A stretch of 64,000 bases of DNA from Candidatus Flexifilum affinis (lineage in GTDB: Bacteria > Chloroflexota > Anaerolineae > Aggregatilineales > Phototrophicaceae): positions 868,001 through 932,000 of the forward strand of contig JADJPJ010000002.1 in assembly GCA_016713325.1 (NCBI GenBank), written 5' to 3'. The translations under genes were made by a program, and so were the position numbers. Shown one piece after another: positions 8,348 through 17,773 of the stretch (positions are counted from its first letter, which is position 1; the number at the start of each line of letters is the position of its first letter). The notes below the pieces were generated by a model, which searched no databases, was not told where the DNA came from, and saw only the letters and a program-made list of their open reading frames with translations.

Positions 8348-10078
8348 TTGCGCTTTCGAAAGTTCCTGTCCTATTACAAACCCTACCGGCATCTGCTCGC
8401 CGCCGATATCGCCTGCGCGGTCATTGTGGCGGCCGTCACGCTCATCCTTCCGCTATGCGCCCGTGCCGTGACGCAGACGGTCCTGAACACGGACCCCTCG
8501 ACAGCTCTGGGCGAGATCGCCGGCCTGGCGGTCCTGATGATTGGCCTGGTCGTCGTGCAGACGGCCTGCAACATCTTTGTCGATTATCAGGGGCACATGA
8601 TGGGCACCCTGATGGAGAGCGACATTCGGACCGATCTGTTCGACCATTACCAGAAGCTGTCCTTCGGCTTCTACGATGAACACCGCACCGGCCCGCTGAT
8701 GTCACGGCTGACCAACGATCTGTTCGCTATCTCGGAACTGGCCCACCACGTCCCCGAAGAGTCGATCATCGCCCTGCTGAAGTTCGCCGGGGCGTTCATC
8801 ATTCTGCTGACCATCAACGCCGGGCTCACCCTGATGCTCTTCCTCTTCCTGCCGCTGATGGCGGTGTATGCGCTGTACTTCAACCGGCGAATGAACGCCG
8901 CCCTGTGGCGAAACGCCGAGCGCATGGCCGACGTCAACGCACAGGTGGAGGACACACTGGCGGGGATACGCGTCGTGCAGTCCTTTGCCAACGAGGAGGT
9001 CGAAAGGCGGAAGTTCGCGCATGAGAATCGGCGTTTTGTGGAGACACGGCGCGCCGACTACCAGAGCGAAGCCTACTTCTACGGCGGCATGATCGCCTTC
9101 ACCCAGGCGCTCACGATCGGCGTAATCCTGCTTGGCGCCGTCGCCATCGTCAATGCCTCGCTGAGCGCCGCCGACCTGGTGACGTATCTGCTGTTCATCG
9201 CCATTCTGATTGACCCAATCATGAAGTTCACCAATATCGCCCGGCTGTTTCAGGAGGGAATCACCGGCTACAATCGCTTCATGGAGATCATGGAGATTGA
9301 GCCGGACATTAAGGATGGGCCGGACGCCGTCGAACTGGGGCGGGTGCAGGGCAGGGTGACGTTCACGGACGTCAGCTTCAAGTACCGGCAGAACCATGGC
9401 GAAATCCTGAGGGATGTCTCGCTGACCATCCGCGCCGGGGAGTTCGTGGCCCTGGTGGGAACCTCAGGGGTGGGCAAGTCGACCCTCTGCTCGCTCATTC
9501 CGCGCTTCTACGACGTGACGCAGGGGGCCGTCTTGATCGATGCTCACGATGTGCGCGATGTCAGCCTTCGTTCGCTGCGGCGCAACATCGGCGTTGTCCA
9601 GCAGGATGTCTATCTGTTCGCAGGGACGGTACGCGACAATATTCGCTATGGCCGGTCGGACGCGACAATGGACGAGATCGTAATGGCCGCCAAGCAGGCA
9701 AATGCTCACGACTTCATCATGGCGCTGCCGGACGGCTATGACAGTGATGTCGGGCAGCGGGGCGTGAAGCTGAGCGGTGGGCAGAAGCAGCGCCTGAGCA
9801 TTGCGCGGGTGTTTCTGAAAGACCCGCCGATCATCATTTTCGACGAAGCGACGAGCGCCCTGGACAACGAGAGCGAACGCGCCGTCCAGGAAGCGCTGGG
9901 GCGGCTGGCGCTGGAGCGCACGACCATCGTGATCGCCCACCGCCTCTCGACGGTGCGCAACGCAGAACGCATTCTGGTTCTGACAGATGCCGGTATCAGC
10001 GAGTCGGGCACCCACGACGAACTGCTCGCCCTGGGCGGGGTTTATGCGGGGCTGTACAACGTGCAGCTCGAACTGTGA
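8348..10078 (+). CDS. ABC exporter, fused permease-ATPase
   Basis: Half-transporter of 576 residues, normal length for type IV ABC exporters. An N-terminal six-helix domain (about 1-315) is followed by a nucleotide-binding domain. Walker A GTSGVGKST, signature LSGGQKQRLSIAR, Walker B IIIFDEATSALD and switch IAHRLST are all intact. I chose TTG 8348 because GAGGAG lies 7 bases upstream and the resulting N-terminus (RFRKFLSYYKPYRHLL) matches the family; the longer open frame from 8243 has no ribosome site. Exporters of this type move lipids, drugs or peptides. The substrate is unknown, but the small ORF at 8045 lies just upstream. Confidence 0.93.
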   Translation: MRFRKFLSYYKPYRHLLAADIACAVIVAAVTLILPLCARAVTQTVLNTDPSTALGEIAGLAVLMIGLVVVQTACNIFVDYQGHMMGTLMESDIRTDLFDHYQKLSFGFYDEHRTGPLMSRLTNDLFAISELAHHVPEESIIALLKFAGAFIILLTINAGLTLMLFLFLPLMAVYALYFNRRMNAALWRNAERMADVNAQVEDTLAGIRVVQSFANEEVERRKFAHENRRFVETRRADYQSEAYFYGGMIAFTQALTIGVILLGAVAIVNASLSAADLVTYLLFIAILIDPIMKFTNIARLFQEGITGYNRFMEIMEIEPDIKDGPDAVELGRVQGRVTFTDVSFKYRQNHGEILRDVSLTIRAGEFVALVGTSGVGKSTLCSLIPRFYDVTQGAVLIDAHDVRDVSLRSLRRNIGVVQQDVYLFAGTVRDNIRYGRSDATMDEIVMAAKQANAHDFIMALPDGYDSDVGQRGVKLSGGQKQRLSIARVFLKDPPIIIFDEATSALDNESERAVQEALGRLALERTTIVIAHRLSTVRNAERILVLTDAGISESGTHDELLALGGVYAGLYNVQLEL

Positions 10079-10116
10079 CGGTGGAGAGACTCGTACACAC
10101 GCTTTGCAGTGAATTC

Positions 10117-10151
10117 GCCCCTCACCCCGACCACAGGTCAGGGTGAGGGGC
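10117..10151. terminator. Hairpin between convergent genes
   Basis: An 11-bp perfect inverted repeat (10117-10127 with 10141-10151) with a further short inner stem. It lies between the convergent ABC exporter and FKBP genes and could end transcription from both sides. There is no T run, so it may act only with Rho or as an mRNA end. Confidence 0.5.
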
Positions 10152-10196
10152 ACACGACGGGAGTTTTCCGCTCAGGCCATAGGGCCTAAACTGTCC

Positions 10197-10580
10197 CTAA
10201 TACACGTTCAGCAGTTCAACCTTGAAGATCAGCGTGGCATTGGGCGGGATGACGCCGGCGGCGCCGCGCGGGCCGTAGCCGAGATCCGAGGGGATGTAGA
10301 GTTCGTAGGTTGATCCGACCGGCATCAACTGGACGCCCTCGGTCCATCCTGAGATGACCTGATTGAGGAAGAAGGTGATCGGTTCTCCTCGCTGGTAGGA
10401 GCTGTCGAAGACCGTGCCGTTGATCAGCCGGCCCTCGTAATGAACCTCGACCTCGGCGTTGGCGCTGGCCGGGCGCTTGCCTTCACCCTGGGTCAGAACT
10501 TTGTATTGCAGGCCACTGGCGGTGGTGACAACGCCTTCCTTCTTGGCGTTTTCTGCCAGAAACTGAGTATCTGCGGACAT
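10197..10580 (-). CDS. FKBP-type peptidyl-prolyl isomerase
   Basis: 127 residues comprising a short charged N-terminal arm (1-20) and one FKBP domain (about 25-127). Family landmarks are visible: [16 protein letters not shown], the active-site strand region [16 protein letters not shown], and [11 protein letters not shown] followed by [14 protein letters not shown]. No signal peptide is seen, so it is probably a cytoplasmic folding helper. ATG at 10580 is preceded by GGAG. It is monocistronic. Confidence 0.95.
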   Translation of the reverse strand: MSADTQFLAENAKKEGVVTTASGLQYKVLTQGEGKRPASANAEVEVHYEGRLINGTVFDSSYQRGEPITFFLNQVISGWTEGVQLMPVGSTYELYIPSDLGYGPRGAAGVIPPNATLIFKVELLNVY

Positions 10581-10738
10581 GGGATCTCCTCAGGAATTCA
10601 CGCGGTCAAAGCACATCGCAGGAACTATAAAGGCAATCTCGCGGAAATCGAAGAGACGATTACGCACCACCCTATGGCGGTCGCCCGCTCGCTGTCGGAA
10701 GGCGGCATGGGTCGCCACCGGCTGGGGTAATCCGTCGC

Positions 10739-11230
10739 TCAGCTGGGCAGATCGACGCCCAGCGACTCTTCCAGGTTTCGCTCGGTGAAGGTGAAAGAGG
10801 CAATCATCTGCGCGAATCCGTCACGGATGGCCTGCAGAAGCTCGTCCGGCAGATCCGTTGGCGTGGTGGCCACAAACTGATGCACGGTGTTCGCCCGCTT
10901 GAACAGAACATGCTGCTGGAGCATGACAGTGGTTTCCACCTGTGAGGTGAAGGTCAGTTCCGCGCCAACCAGCCCGCTTTCGGTGGTGAACGTCCCCCGG
11001 CTGAGTTCAGTGAATTGGGGACGTTGCACCAGACCGGGCAGGAGTACCTCGTCGAGGTAGGCTTCCGGGGATTCCGGCGCGGTGTGCATCAGCAGGATGA
11101 CGTTGACCGAGCGCCCATCCTGCATAGGCGGTGAGAGAAACATGACCTGAAACAGCCGCGACGCGACGATCATCCAGTCGCGGGGGATCTGCATGGTGAA
11201 GTTGGGGCCGATGAAGGGCATCCAGTTCAT
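10739..11230 (-). CDS. DcrB/DUF1795-like protein, partner of WXG100 lipase
   Basis: 163 residues without signal peptide or membrane segment. The text (FTMQIPRDWMI, NVILLMHTAPES, TSGLVGAELTFT-like strands, QHVLFKRANTVHQFVATT) fits the small alpha/beta DcrB (DUF1795) fold. Proteins of this fold act as chaperone-adaptors for some secreted effectors (EagR proteins of type VI systems). It starts 9 bases after the stop of the WXG100-lipase gene, so the two form one transcription unit. A role as chaperone or immunity partner is inferred from this pairing and is not shown by the sequence. Confidence 0.65.
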   Translation of the reverse strand: MNWMPFIGPNFTMQIPRDWMIVASRLFQVMFLSPPMQDGRSVNVILLMHTAPESPEAYLDEVLLPGLVQRPQFTELSRGTFTTESGLVGAELTFTSQVETTVMLQQHVLFKRANTVHQFVATTPTDLPDELLQAIRDGFAQMIASFTFTERNLEESLGVDLPS

Positions 11231-11239
11231 GATTCGCCT

Positions 11240-12397
11240 TTAGTTACCGAAGAACGAAAACACATCTTTGGCGAAGTCTTTGGCGCCGCCGACGAAATTG
11301 CCAATGGTCGAGCCGATGTTGTCCACAGTGTCGCCGATGAACTCGTCAAACTGCTCCCGTTTTTCGACGGCCTCGATGTAGCTGTCCATACCGTGGGTAT
11401 CGAAGGAAACCGGCGGCAGGACGACGATGTTCTCGTAGAACTCGCGATTGCGGACGAAGGCATCCGCCCGGTCCGTGCCGACGTCGATGCCGCCGGCTAT
11501 GGCCGGGACCGGATCGCCGGCGATGACATAATGCGTGTACTGGGGGCCGGACGGGAAGGCGGTGCCAAAGGAGCCGTACGTCTTCACCGTGAGCAGCGAG
11601 AGCTGTTGCGGCGTATAGACCCGGCTCAGTTGGGTCAGCGCGTCCGCCGTGATCGCGCCACCCTGGCTGTGCGCGGCGATTTCCAGCGGGCGACCGTCCT
11701 CAATGGCGCCAGAGATCTGCGCCATTAGGGTCAGGACTGCCGGGTTCCGCTCGCCAAAGCGAAGGCCAAAGCGCGCTTCCAGGCGGTCGTTGAGCGCCTG
11801 AGTCACGTCGTCCAGTTCGCCTTTTGTCAGCTCGCCGTCGGACTGGTTATAGATGCCGACAAAGTTGTTGCCTGGCTCGCCGTTCATCCGGGAGATCCAC
11901 TCCAGCACGCCGTCGCCGTCTTTGTCCCACTGTGTGCTGATGCCGGGGACGAAGATCTGGCGAGGCTTGCCCGTGAATGCGTTCCCGTTCTGGTCGTACA
12001 GGCCGCCATCTTTGGGGCGCGCAGTGGCGCCGCGGGTGGCTGTCGCATCGAGCGAGGGTGAACCGCCAGTGCTTGCGCTGCCTCCGGGCGCGCCTTCTCC
12101 GTTCATCAACGCCGCTGCCTGCGTCTCGGCTTCCATCATGATGGCATGGATCGCCAGCGCCGCCTCGCTCGCCTGTCGGAGTGCGCTGTGCAGACGGGCT
12201 ATCGGGGGAAGGACATCGGAATTCATGACGCCGAAGAATGCGGAGGCGTTGTCGCCGATCCAGCTCTTGTCTCGCATGGCGTCCATGTGCTCGGTCAGGC
12301 GCCATTGCAGTGCGTTCACCGCTTCGGCATGGTGTTCGAACTGCTGCGCAATCCTGACCAAACCTGTGTATTCAACCTGGAGCAGTTCGCTGGTCAC
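11240..12397 (-). CDS. WXG100 - alpha/beta hydrolase (lipase-like) fusion
   Basis: 385 residues. The N-terminal helical hairpin (about 1-95) carries the W46-I-G WXG motif typical of type VII secretion substrates. A Gly/Ser/Ala-rich linker (98-128) follows, then an alpha/beta hydrolase domain (145-345). A plausible triad is visible: nucleophile S244 in AHSQGG, D295 in AGDPVP and H335 in DTHGMDSY. A weakly amphipathic, glycine-containing tail ends the protein. The start is a GTG with GGAG 9 bases upstream. The architecture is that of a polymorphic, secreted lipase or esterase effector. No secretion ATPase (EssC-like) lies in this window. Confidence 0.8.
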   Translation of the reverse strand: MTSELLQVEYTGLVRIAQQFEHHAEAVNALQWRLTEHMDAMRDKSWIGDNASAFFGVMNSDVLPPIARLHSALRQASEAALAIHAIMMEAETQAAALMNGEGAPGGSASTGGSPSLDATATRGATARPKDGGLYDQNGNAFTGKPRQIFVPGISTQWDKDGDGVLEWISRMNGEPGNNFVGIYNQSDGELTKGELDDVTQALNDRLEARFGLRFGERNPAVLTLMAQISGAIEDGRPLEIAAHSQGGAITADALTQLSRVYTPQQLSLLTVKTYGSFGTAFPSGPQYTHYVIAGDPVPAIAGGIDVGTDRADAFVRNREFYENIVVLPPVSFDTHGMDSYIEAVEKREQFDEFIGDTVDNIGSTIGNFVGGAKDFAKDVFSFFGN

Positions 12398-12625
12398 GCC
12401 CGGAGACTCCTTGTTATGCCGTAGTGCGGCGCCGTCGGCTGCGGCTTCCGATCAATGCATCAGGTTATCAAGCTTGATGTTAACAACTTCCGGAATGTTT
12501 GTCAGCATTTGCCAGGTTTCGGGTATGCTGTAAGGGAATGGATTGAACGGAAGCGGCGCTTCGCAGAGTTGTTCCGCGGCAGAAATCCGACGACTTCACG
12601 GCACACGCTTGGCTCTATCGACTGA

Positions 12626-15600
12626 GTGACCTGTGGGGGAACGTTGAATACGAGTAGAAGGCTGATCTGGCTGGCAAGTAGTGTCGGGGGCGCCGCCGTG
12701 GCGGTGGTGCTGGCGCGCCGTCTTGTGTTCAATCGCCAACGCGCGCGCCGCGAAGCACTGGCCTCCGCGCAGCTCCTGGCCGATGCCAGCCTCGGCATCA
12801 AATCCGGAGTGTGGGGGCTTCGACTCCGGCACGACCCCAATGCCCCGCTTCTGAGTCAGGCGCATGGCAGCCAGGGCGAAACGCCGATCGATCCCACGGT
12901 TTTCCAGCAAGTCGCGGACGGCCATGGCGCCTTTGGCCACTGGATCGTGGACGCGAACGGCCTGCCGGCCTATGTCTATGAGCTCGACAACCGGCGAAAC
13001 CGGCTGGCCTACTACGTCAACTCGCAGGGGCTCGACCGGCGCGACCACTGGCACCAGATCGGCAACGACCGCGTCACCGGGCTGGCCTGCAATGACGGGG
13101 TGGTGCAGCTCTTTCTGGCCGATCGCGGCGGCATCCTTCTGAATCGCTACGCCCCGGAAGCCGACGCGCCGCACACGCTGGCCGGCTACCTCGGCGCGGT
13201 ACTCACCACGCTGGTACGCATTTACCACCAGGCGCGGGCGCAGTACTTCCGCTGGCGGACGCGCGATAAGATCGTGCCGCGCGGCGTCAACCCGCTCGCG
13301 CCGGCCGCCCAGGAGCACCTGGACGCCGAGACGGAATACGCCTATGCCGGTGGGTACAGCTACCTGTCGGACGGCGTCGAGACCTGGGCGACGGCGCACC
13401 GTTTCGCGCCGCGGGTGGCGAAGACGCACCGGGTGTTCGGCGCGGGTTATTTCGAATCGGAGACGATCCACCGGGATATCCACTATTCTCGCCGCGTGTA
13501 TGCGCCCTATGGCGATCAGCCGGCGCTGCTCTCCGATGTCACGATCGCCAACGTGGGGCAGGCACCGGTTAGTTTGCGCTGCTACGAATACTGGGACGTG
13601 AACATTCACCAGCTTCGCGTGCAGTGGGTGCGTTCCGGCGCCTTTGCCGCAGATGGCGACGCCCGCCGCGCGCTGATCAATTCGCGCTACAAGCCGGTCA
13701 TCGCGCCGGATCTGGATGGGCAGGCGCTGCGTTTTCGCCAGCAGCGCTATGCCGAGCCGCCGCTGACCGACGAGGAGCTGCGCGGATTTGTCGATCCGAA
13801 TCCGCCGGACGTGTTTCTGGCCAACCTCTCCGGCCCGGCGCTTCCCCCCGCCGACGCCTATTTCGACAAGCGCGCCTTCTTCGGGAATGGCGGCCCGCTG
13901 GAACCGGAGGCCGTACGCCACAACCTCCCCGGCGGAACCGACGATCCGGAGCCGGGCGACTCGATGCCGTACTGCCTGGTCCTGCGGCATGACCTGCACC
14001 TGGAACCAGGTGAGACGGTGCGGCTGCGCTTCGCCTGTGGAGCGCTGCCCCAGCCGGAGCAGTCGCTGGCCTTTCTCGACCAGTTCCGCCACGACCAGGA
14101 GCCGTTGGCTCAGACGCTGGCCGCCTGGAAGAAGCAGATCGCCTACTTTTCCACTGGGATCTCGCAGGCTCTGCAGCGCGAGACGTCCTGGCATGCCTAC
14201 AACCTGCTCGCCGCCACACTCTACAGCGAGTTCTACCGGACGCATTACACCCCGCAGGGGGCGGCCTATTTGTACCTGCACGGCGCCGACGGCGCGCCGC
14301 GCGACCAGGCGCTGTTCGTGCTGCCGCTGGTCTATGTGCGGCCGGCGCTGGCCCGCGAGATGCTGATCCTGCTGATGCGCATGCGCAGCGCCGCGACCGG
14401 CGCGCTGCCCTACTCGTTCGTCGGCCACGGCGCGCACGATAACGCGCTCGGTCTGCACGCCGGCCCGTCGGATCTCGATCTCTTCTTCCTGCTGGCCATC
14501 GGCGAGTATCTGGCGGCGACTGGCGACCGGGCCTTTTTGCGCGAGGAATACGAACTCAACCAGCCCGGTCGGCCGCCGGCGCCGGGTCCGAAGCTGACCG
14601 TTCTCCAGCACATTCAGGCAGCCTTCGACCATCTGGAGGGGCGTGGGCTGGGTCCGCACGACCTGCTGGTGATGGGCACCGGCGACTGGGACGACGCCAT
14701 CGTCGCCACGCGCACCATTCGCCCGGACTTCGACCGGGAGCGCACCATCCGGCAGGGCGAATCGATCCCCAACAGCCAGATGGCCCTCTACATCCTGCCC
14801 CTGGTCGCGAACCTGATCGCGGCGCACGACCCGGATCTTGCGCGGCGGATGCGCGGCATGGCGGGGACGCTGCGGGGCGCGCTGCTGCATCAGTGGGACG
14901 ACCGGAATGGCTGGTTCTACCGCGCCTGGGTGTGGTACCGGCTGGGCGGGAACGATCTGGTCGGCGACAGCACGCTGAGCCTGCAAGCGCAGGTCTGGCC
15001 GCTGATCAGCGGGTTGGCGGCGGAGATGGGCATCGAGGACCAGCTCATCGCCACCCTATGCGGACAGCTCGACGACGACAGCCCGACCGGTCCGATGCTG
15101 GAACCGAAGGGGCAGATCTGGCCGGCGGTGTCGCAGCTGCTGACATGGGGCTACCGGCGCAGTCGTCCCGACCTGGCCTGGCGGTCGCTGAACCGCCACA
15201 GCTTTGGCGTGCATGCCTCGGCATTCCCGTCGGTGTGGTTCAACATCTGGACGGGGCCGGACGGCACCAACAGCGACCGTATGGCCAACCCCGGCGGCAC
15301 CTGGGCCAGCCCGGTCACGCCGATGACCGATTTTCCCGGCATGAATGCCAACCAGGACGCCATGGCGCTGCTCGGCCTGCTGCGGGTGTGCGGCGTCGAG
15401 CCGCCGCCGGGCGGTGACGGCCTGCTGATCGCGCCGAAAGGGCCGCCGGATCGCTTTGTCCTGCGCACCGAGCTGCTGAACCTCGACGTGGCGCCAGGGC
15501 GGATCAGCGGCGAATACCGGGCGGCCAACGACGGGGCGATCACCCTGCACGTCGTCGTCCCCGCCGACGCCGTCGAAGTGACAGCCACCGTGAACGGCGC

Positions 15601-15679
15601 GCTGGTTACCGGAGTCGGGTCGCGGCAGATCGACCTACCCCTCCAGTTCGTGAAGGGGCAGGGGTCGCGTTCAACGTGA
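12626..15679 (+). CDS. GH94-like glycoside phosphorylase/hydrolase, membrane-anchored
   Basis: Large enzyme of 1017 residues. A short N-terminal hydrophobic segment (about 12-30) suggests anchoring. A beta-sandwich region follows (GAFGHWIVD near residue 98) and then an (alpha/alpha)6-barrel half. The sequence GDWDDAI near residue 687 corresponds to the catalytic GDWND region of GH94 phosphorylases, with Asp in place of Asn. Other barrel landmarks are YLHGADGAPRDQALF, IPNSQMALYILPLV and a C-terminal cap. Substrate is unknown (beta-glucoside or glucan disaccharide expected). Start uncertain: GTG 12626, or TTG 12644 just after a GGGGGA run. A long antisense open frame over this gene is a codon-bias shadow. 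Confidence 0.75.
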   Translation: MTCGGTLNTSRRLIWLASSVGGAAVAVVLARRLVFNRQRARREALASAQLLADASLGIKSGVWGLRLRHDPNAPLLSQAHGSQGETPIDPTVFQQVADGHGAFGHWIVDANGLPAYVYELDNRRNRLAYYVNSQGLDRRDHWHQIGNDRVTGLACNDGVVQLFLADRGGILLNRYAPEADAPHTLAGYLGAVLTTLVRIYHQARAQYFRWRTRDKIVPRGVNPLAPAAQEHLDAETEYAYAGGYSYLSDGVETWATAHRFAPRVAKTHRVFGAGYFESETIHRDIHYSRRVYAPYGDQPALLSDVTIANVGQAPVSLRCYEYWDVNIHQLRVQWVRSGAFAADGDARRALINSRYKPVIAPDLDGQALRFRQQRYAEPPLTDEELRGFVDPNPPDVFLANLSGPALPPADAYFDKRAFFGNGGPLEPEAVRHNLPGGTDDPEPGDSMPYCLVLRHDLHLEPGETVRLRFACGALPQPEQSLAFLDQFRHDQEPLAQTLAAWKKQIAYFSTGISQALQRETSWHAYNLLAATLYSEFYRTHYTPQGAAYLYLHGADGAPRDQALFVLPLVYVRPALAREMLILLMRMRSAATGALPYSFVGHGAHDNALGLHAGPSDLDLFFLLAIGEYLAATGDRAFLREEYELNQPGRPPAPGPKLTVLQHIQAAFDHLEGRGLGPHDLLVMGTGDWDDAIVATRTIRPDFDRERTIRQGESIPNSQMALYILPLVANLIAAHDPDLARRMRGMAGTLRGALLHQWDDRNGWFYRAWVWYRLGGNDLVGDSTLSLQAQVWPLISGLAAEMGIEDQLIATLCGQLDDDSPTGPMLEPKGQIWPAVSQLLTWGYRRSRPDLAWRSLNRHSFGVHASAFPSVWFNIWTGPDGTNSDRMANPGGTWASPVTPMTDFPGMNANQDAMALLGLLRVCGVEPPPGGDGLLIAPKGPPDRFVLRTELLNLDVAPGRISGEYRAANDGAITLHVVVPADAVEVTATVNGALVTGVGSRQIDLPLQFVKGQGSRST

Positions 15680-15763
15680 CGTGGCGATGAGGGAAGTTGT
15701 CCCGGATAGCTCACCGCCGTAGAATAGACGGCCTACACTTCTTCAACGAAAGCGTCTTTCATC

Positions 15764-16606
15764 ATGGCCGACCTCCAGCGCCTGATTCAGCAGCTTGTGG
15801 TCCCGGAGACACGGCAGCAGGCGTATACGGCGCTGGTCGCCGTGGGTGCGCCGGCGGTCGAACCGTTGATCGCCGCTTTTGAAGCCACCCCCACGGACTT
15901 CGGCCAGTCGCAGATCGCCAGCGCACTGGCCGCCATTGGCGACGACTGCGCCGTGCCGGCGCTTAAAGCCTGGGCGCGCAGCAGCCAGCCGAAGACCCGC
16001 CAATCCGCCGTGATCGCCCTGGGCGCGTTTGGCCGTGACTCGCAAGTGCCGGAAATGCTGCGCGACATCGCCCGGCATGACCCGGAGTTCGAGGTGCGGC
16101 TGGTGGCGATCGGCGCGACAGGTCGGGCCGCTGGCAAGGAAGCGGCGAAAGCCCTCTGGATCGAACTGCTGAACGACCCGTCCGAGCAGGCGGTGGCTAC
16201 TGCCGCGCTGAATATCTCCGGCGCATTTCCCGGCGATCCGGTCGTGAACGAGGCGATGATGGCGACACTCCGCCGCCCGGATGTGCCGCGCGCCGCCTTG
16301 GGCTGGCTGATCATGGGGCTGGGCAAATCGGGCGACTCGCGCGCCTTTGAGGCAATTGCGCCGTTCCTCCGGTCGGCAGACGGGCAGCAGCGCGCCCATG
16401 CCGCCGACGCGCTTGGCAAGCTGGGCGATCCGCGCGCTGTGGAGCTGCTGATGCCTCTGCGTGACGACCGTGCGTATGCCTGGGAGGAGGATCACGGCGG
16501 GCCGAAGTACTCCGTCGGCGATGTGGTCAAGCAGGCCCTGGACGCCATCAATAGGCAGGCGAAGCCCGATGACCCGAAACCCCGGCGCAGGTGGAAGTTG
16601 TTCTAG
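15764..16606 (+). CDS. HEAT-repeat protein
   Basis: 280 residues made of about seven HEAT/PBS-lyase-type helical repeats, with recurring phrases such as AYTALVAVGAPAVEPLIAAF, ASALAAIGDDCAVPAL, AVIALGAFGRDSQVPEML and AADALGKLGDPRAVELL. The tail is basic (PKPRRRWKLF). No signal peptide or catalytic motif. Such proteins usually serve as protein-binding scaffolds, some linked to phycobilin lyases. The partner is not known here. It stands alone between the GH94-like gene and the TIR gene. Confidence 0.88.
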   Translation: MADLQRLIQQLVVPETRQQAYTALVAVGAPAVEPLIAAFEATPTDFGQSQIASALAAIGDDCAVPALKAWARSSQPKTRQSAVIALGAFGRDSQVPEMLRDIARHDPEFEVRLVAIGATGRAAGKEAAKALWIELLNDPSEQAVATAALNISGAFPGDPVVNEAMMATLRRPDVPRAALGWLIMGLGKSGDSRAFEAIAPFLRSADGQQRAHAADALGKLGDPRAVELLMPLRDDRAYAWEEDHGGPKYSVGDVVKQALDAINRQAKPDDPKPRRRWKLF

Positions 16607-16705
16607 CGTCGCGAAAGCCGCCCTACCATTGCTTCAGCGAGTGACGGGACAGTATCTCGCGTATTGTCATCTTCCTGGTTGCCGACTTTGCCAATAGGAG
16701 CGAAC

Positions 16706-16931
16706 GTGCAGAAAAATCTCCAGATTTTCCTGAGCTATGCACACGATGACCACGCACTCAAAGAGCAGGTTGAAGCCTTCCTGAAAGAGGCCGGTTATGC
16801 GGTCTGGTCGGATAAGTACATCCCAGGGAGTGAGGAATGGCGAGAGTACATTGATGGTCAGCTCGCCGAGTCTAACGGGATGGTCGTAATTGTTACGAAG
16901 GCATCTATGCGATCTTACTATGTGACCCTGA
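16706..16931 (+). pseudogene. TIR-domain protein, N-terminal part interrupted by IS
   Basis: Start of a TIR-domain gene: GTG 16706 with AGGAG 5 bases upstream. The TIR opening IFLSYAHDD, then VEAFLKEAGYAVWSD, EWREYIDGQLAESNGMVVIVT and the helix SMRSYYVTL are readable. The insertion sequence begins exactly where the catalytic Glu of TIR NADases is expected (the next host codons across the element read GAA TGG, E-W). The reading frame into the element ends at 16981. The rest of the gene lies at 17774-18557. TIR proteins of this size with a helical C-terminal part are often defence or NAD-cleaving effectors, which is inference here. Confidence 0.75.
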
Positions 16932-17773
16932 GAGAGTGTTTTAAAACTCACGAACGAGCTAAACGACGAGCCATGAGATGAACCATAGCGGCGTAGATCC
17001 AGGCTTCGGAGGTGGATGGCAAAGCTTCGTAGTCTTTACTGAGACGACGATACTTGCCCAGCCAGGCGAAGGTGCGTTCGACAATCCAGCGCTTGGGCAG
17101 AACTTCAAAGCCTTTGGCTTGCTGGGAGCGCTTGACGACTTGCAGGTCAACTCCGAAAAGTTCTCGGCACCACAGGCGCAGCGGTTCTCTCGTAGCCGCC
17201 ATCCAGCAGCAGTGTCAGCCAGCGTCCAAACAGGGGGACCCGTCGCAGCAGGAAACGCAACCCTTCCTTGTCTTGCCAATTGGCGGGCAAGACCAGTACC
17301 GCAATCAACAAGCCCAGGGTGTCCACTACAATGTGCCGCTTGCGTCCCTTTATCAACTTGCCGCCATCATATCCCCGAGGCCCCCTTTCGGTCGTTTTGA
17401 CCGTCTGGCTGTCCCCGATCAAGAGGCTCGGTTCCGCGGCCCGCCCTTCCGCCAACCGGACCTGTTGGCGCAGCCGATCATTGAGGCCTTTCCATAAGCC
17501 CTGCTGCTTCAGCAGGCGAAAGTACGAATACACCGTCTGCCAAGGCGGAAAATCATGGGGCATGGCCCGCCACGTGATCCCATTGCGCAGCACGTACCAG
17601 ATCGCATCCAGCAGTTCCCGGCGGCTGTACTTCAGCGGTCGGCCCATCGCCGATGGCTTCGGCAAGATCGCTTCGATCTCGCCCCACGCTTTGTCGTCCA
17701 AATCACTGGGGTATGGCTTTCGTGTCTTCATCCCGCCAGCTTACCCCGTGATCCTTACTTTTAAAACACTTTC
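16932..17773 (-). mobile_element. IS5-family insertion sequence, 842 bp
   Basis: Boundaries are read from the sequence. Terminal inverted repeats of 15 bases (GAGAGTGTTTTAAAA at 16932 and GAAAGTGTTTTAAAA at the other end, one mismatch) are flanked by the 3-bp direct repeat TGA (16929-16931 and 17774-17776). A TNA target duplication and this length fit the IS1031 group of the IS5 family; the IS427 group is an alternative. The single transposase gene is on the minus strand and frame-broken. It interrupts a TIR-domain gene. Confidence 0.9.
16948..17731 (-). pseudogene. IS5-family DDE transposase, frame break near 17190
   Basis: The first frame (17731 to about 17190) has the N-terminal DUF4096-like region, the first catalytic Asp in LIGDSQTVK and the second in LLLDGGY. 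The frame then has to shift by one base. The second frame continues with [30 protein letters not shown] and the third catalytic residue in [16 protein letters not shown], ending at 16948. All three DDE residues survive across the two frames, about 260 residues in total. The shift lies in a GAGAGAA stretch. It may be a simple indel that kills the element or a frameshift used in expression. Confidence 0.85.

Noticed and set aside
12596..14986. Very long minus-strand open frame (796 codons) across the GH94-like gene
   Set aside because: It is Arg/Val/Gln-rich, has no recognisable domain, and lies antisense to a gene with clear family motifs; high GC makes such shadow frames common.
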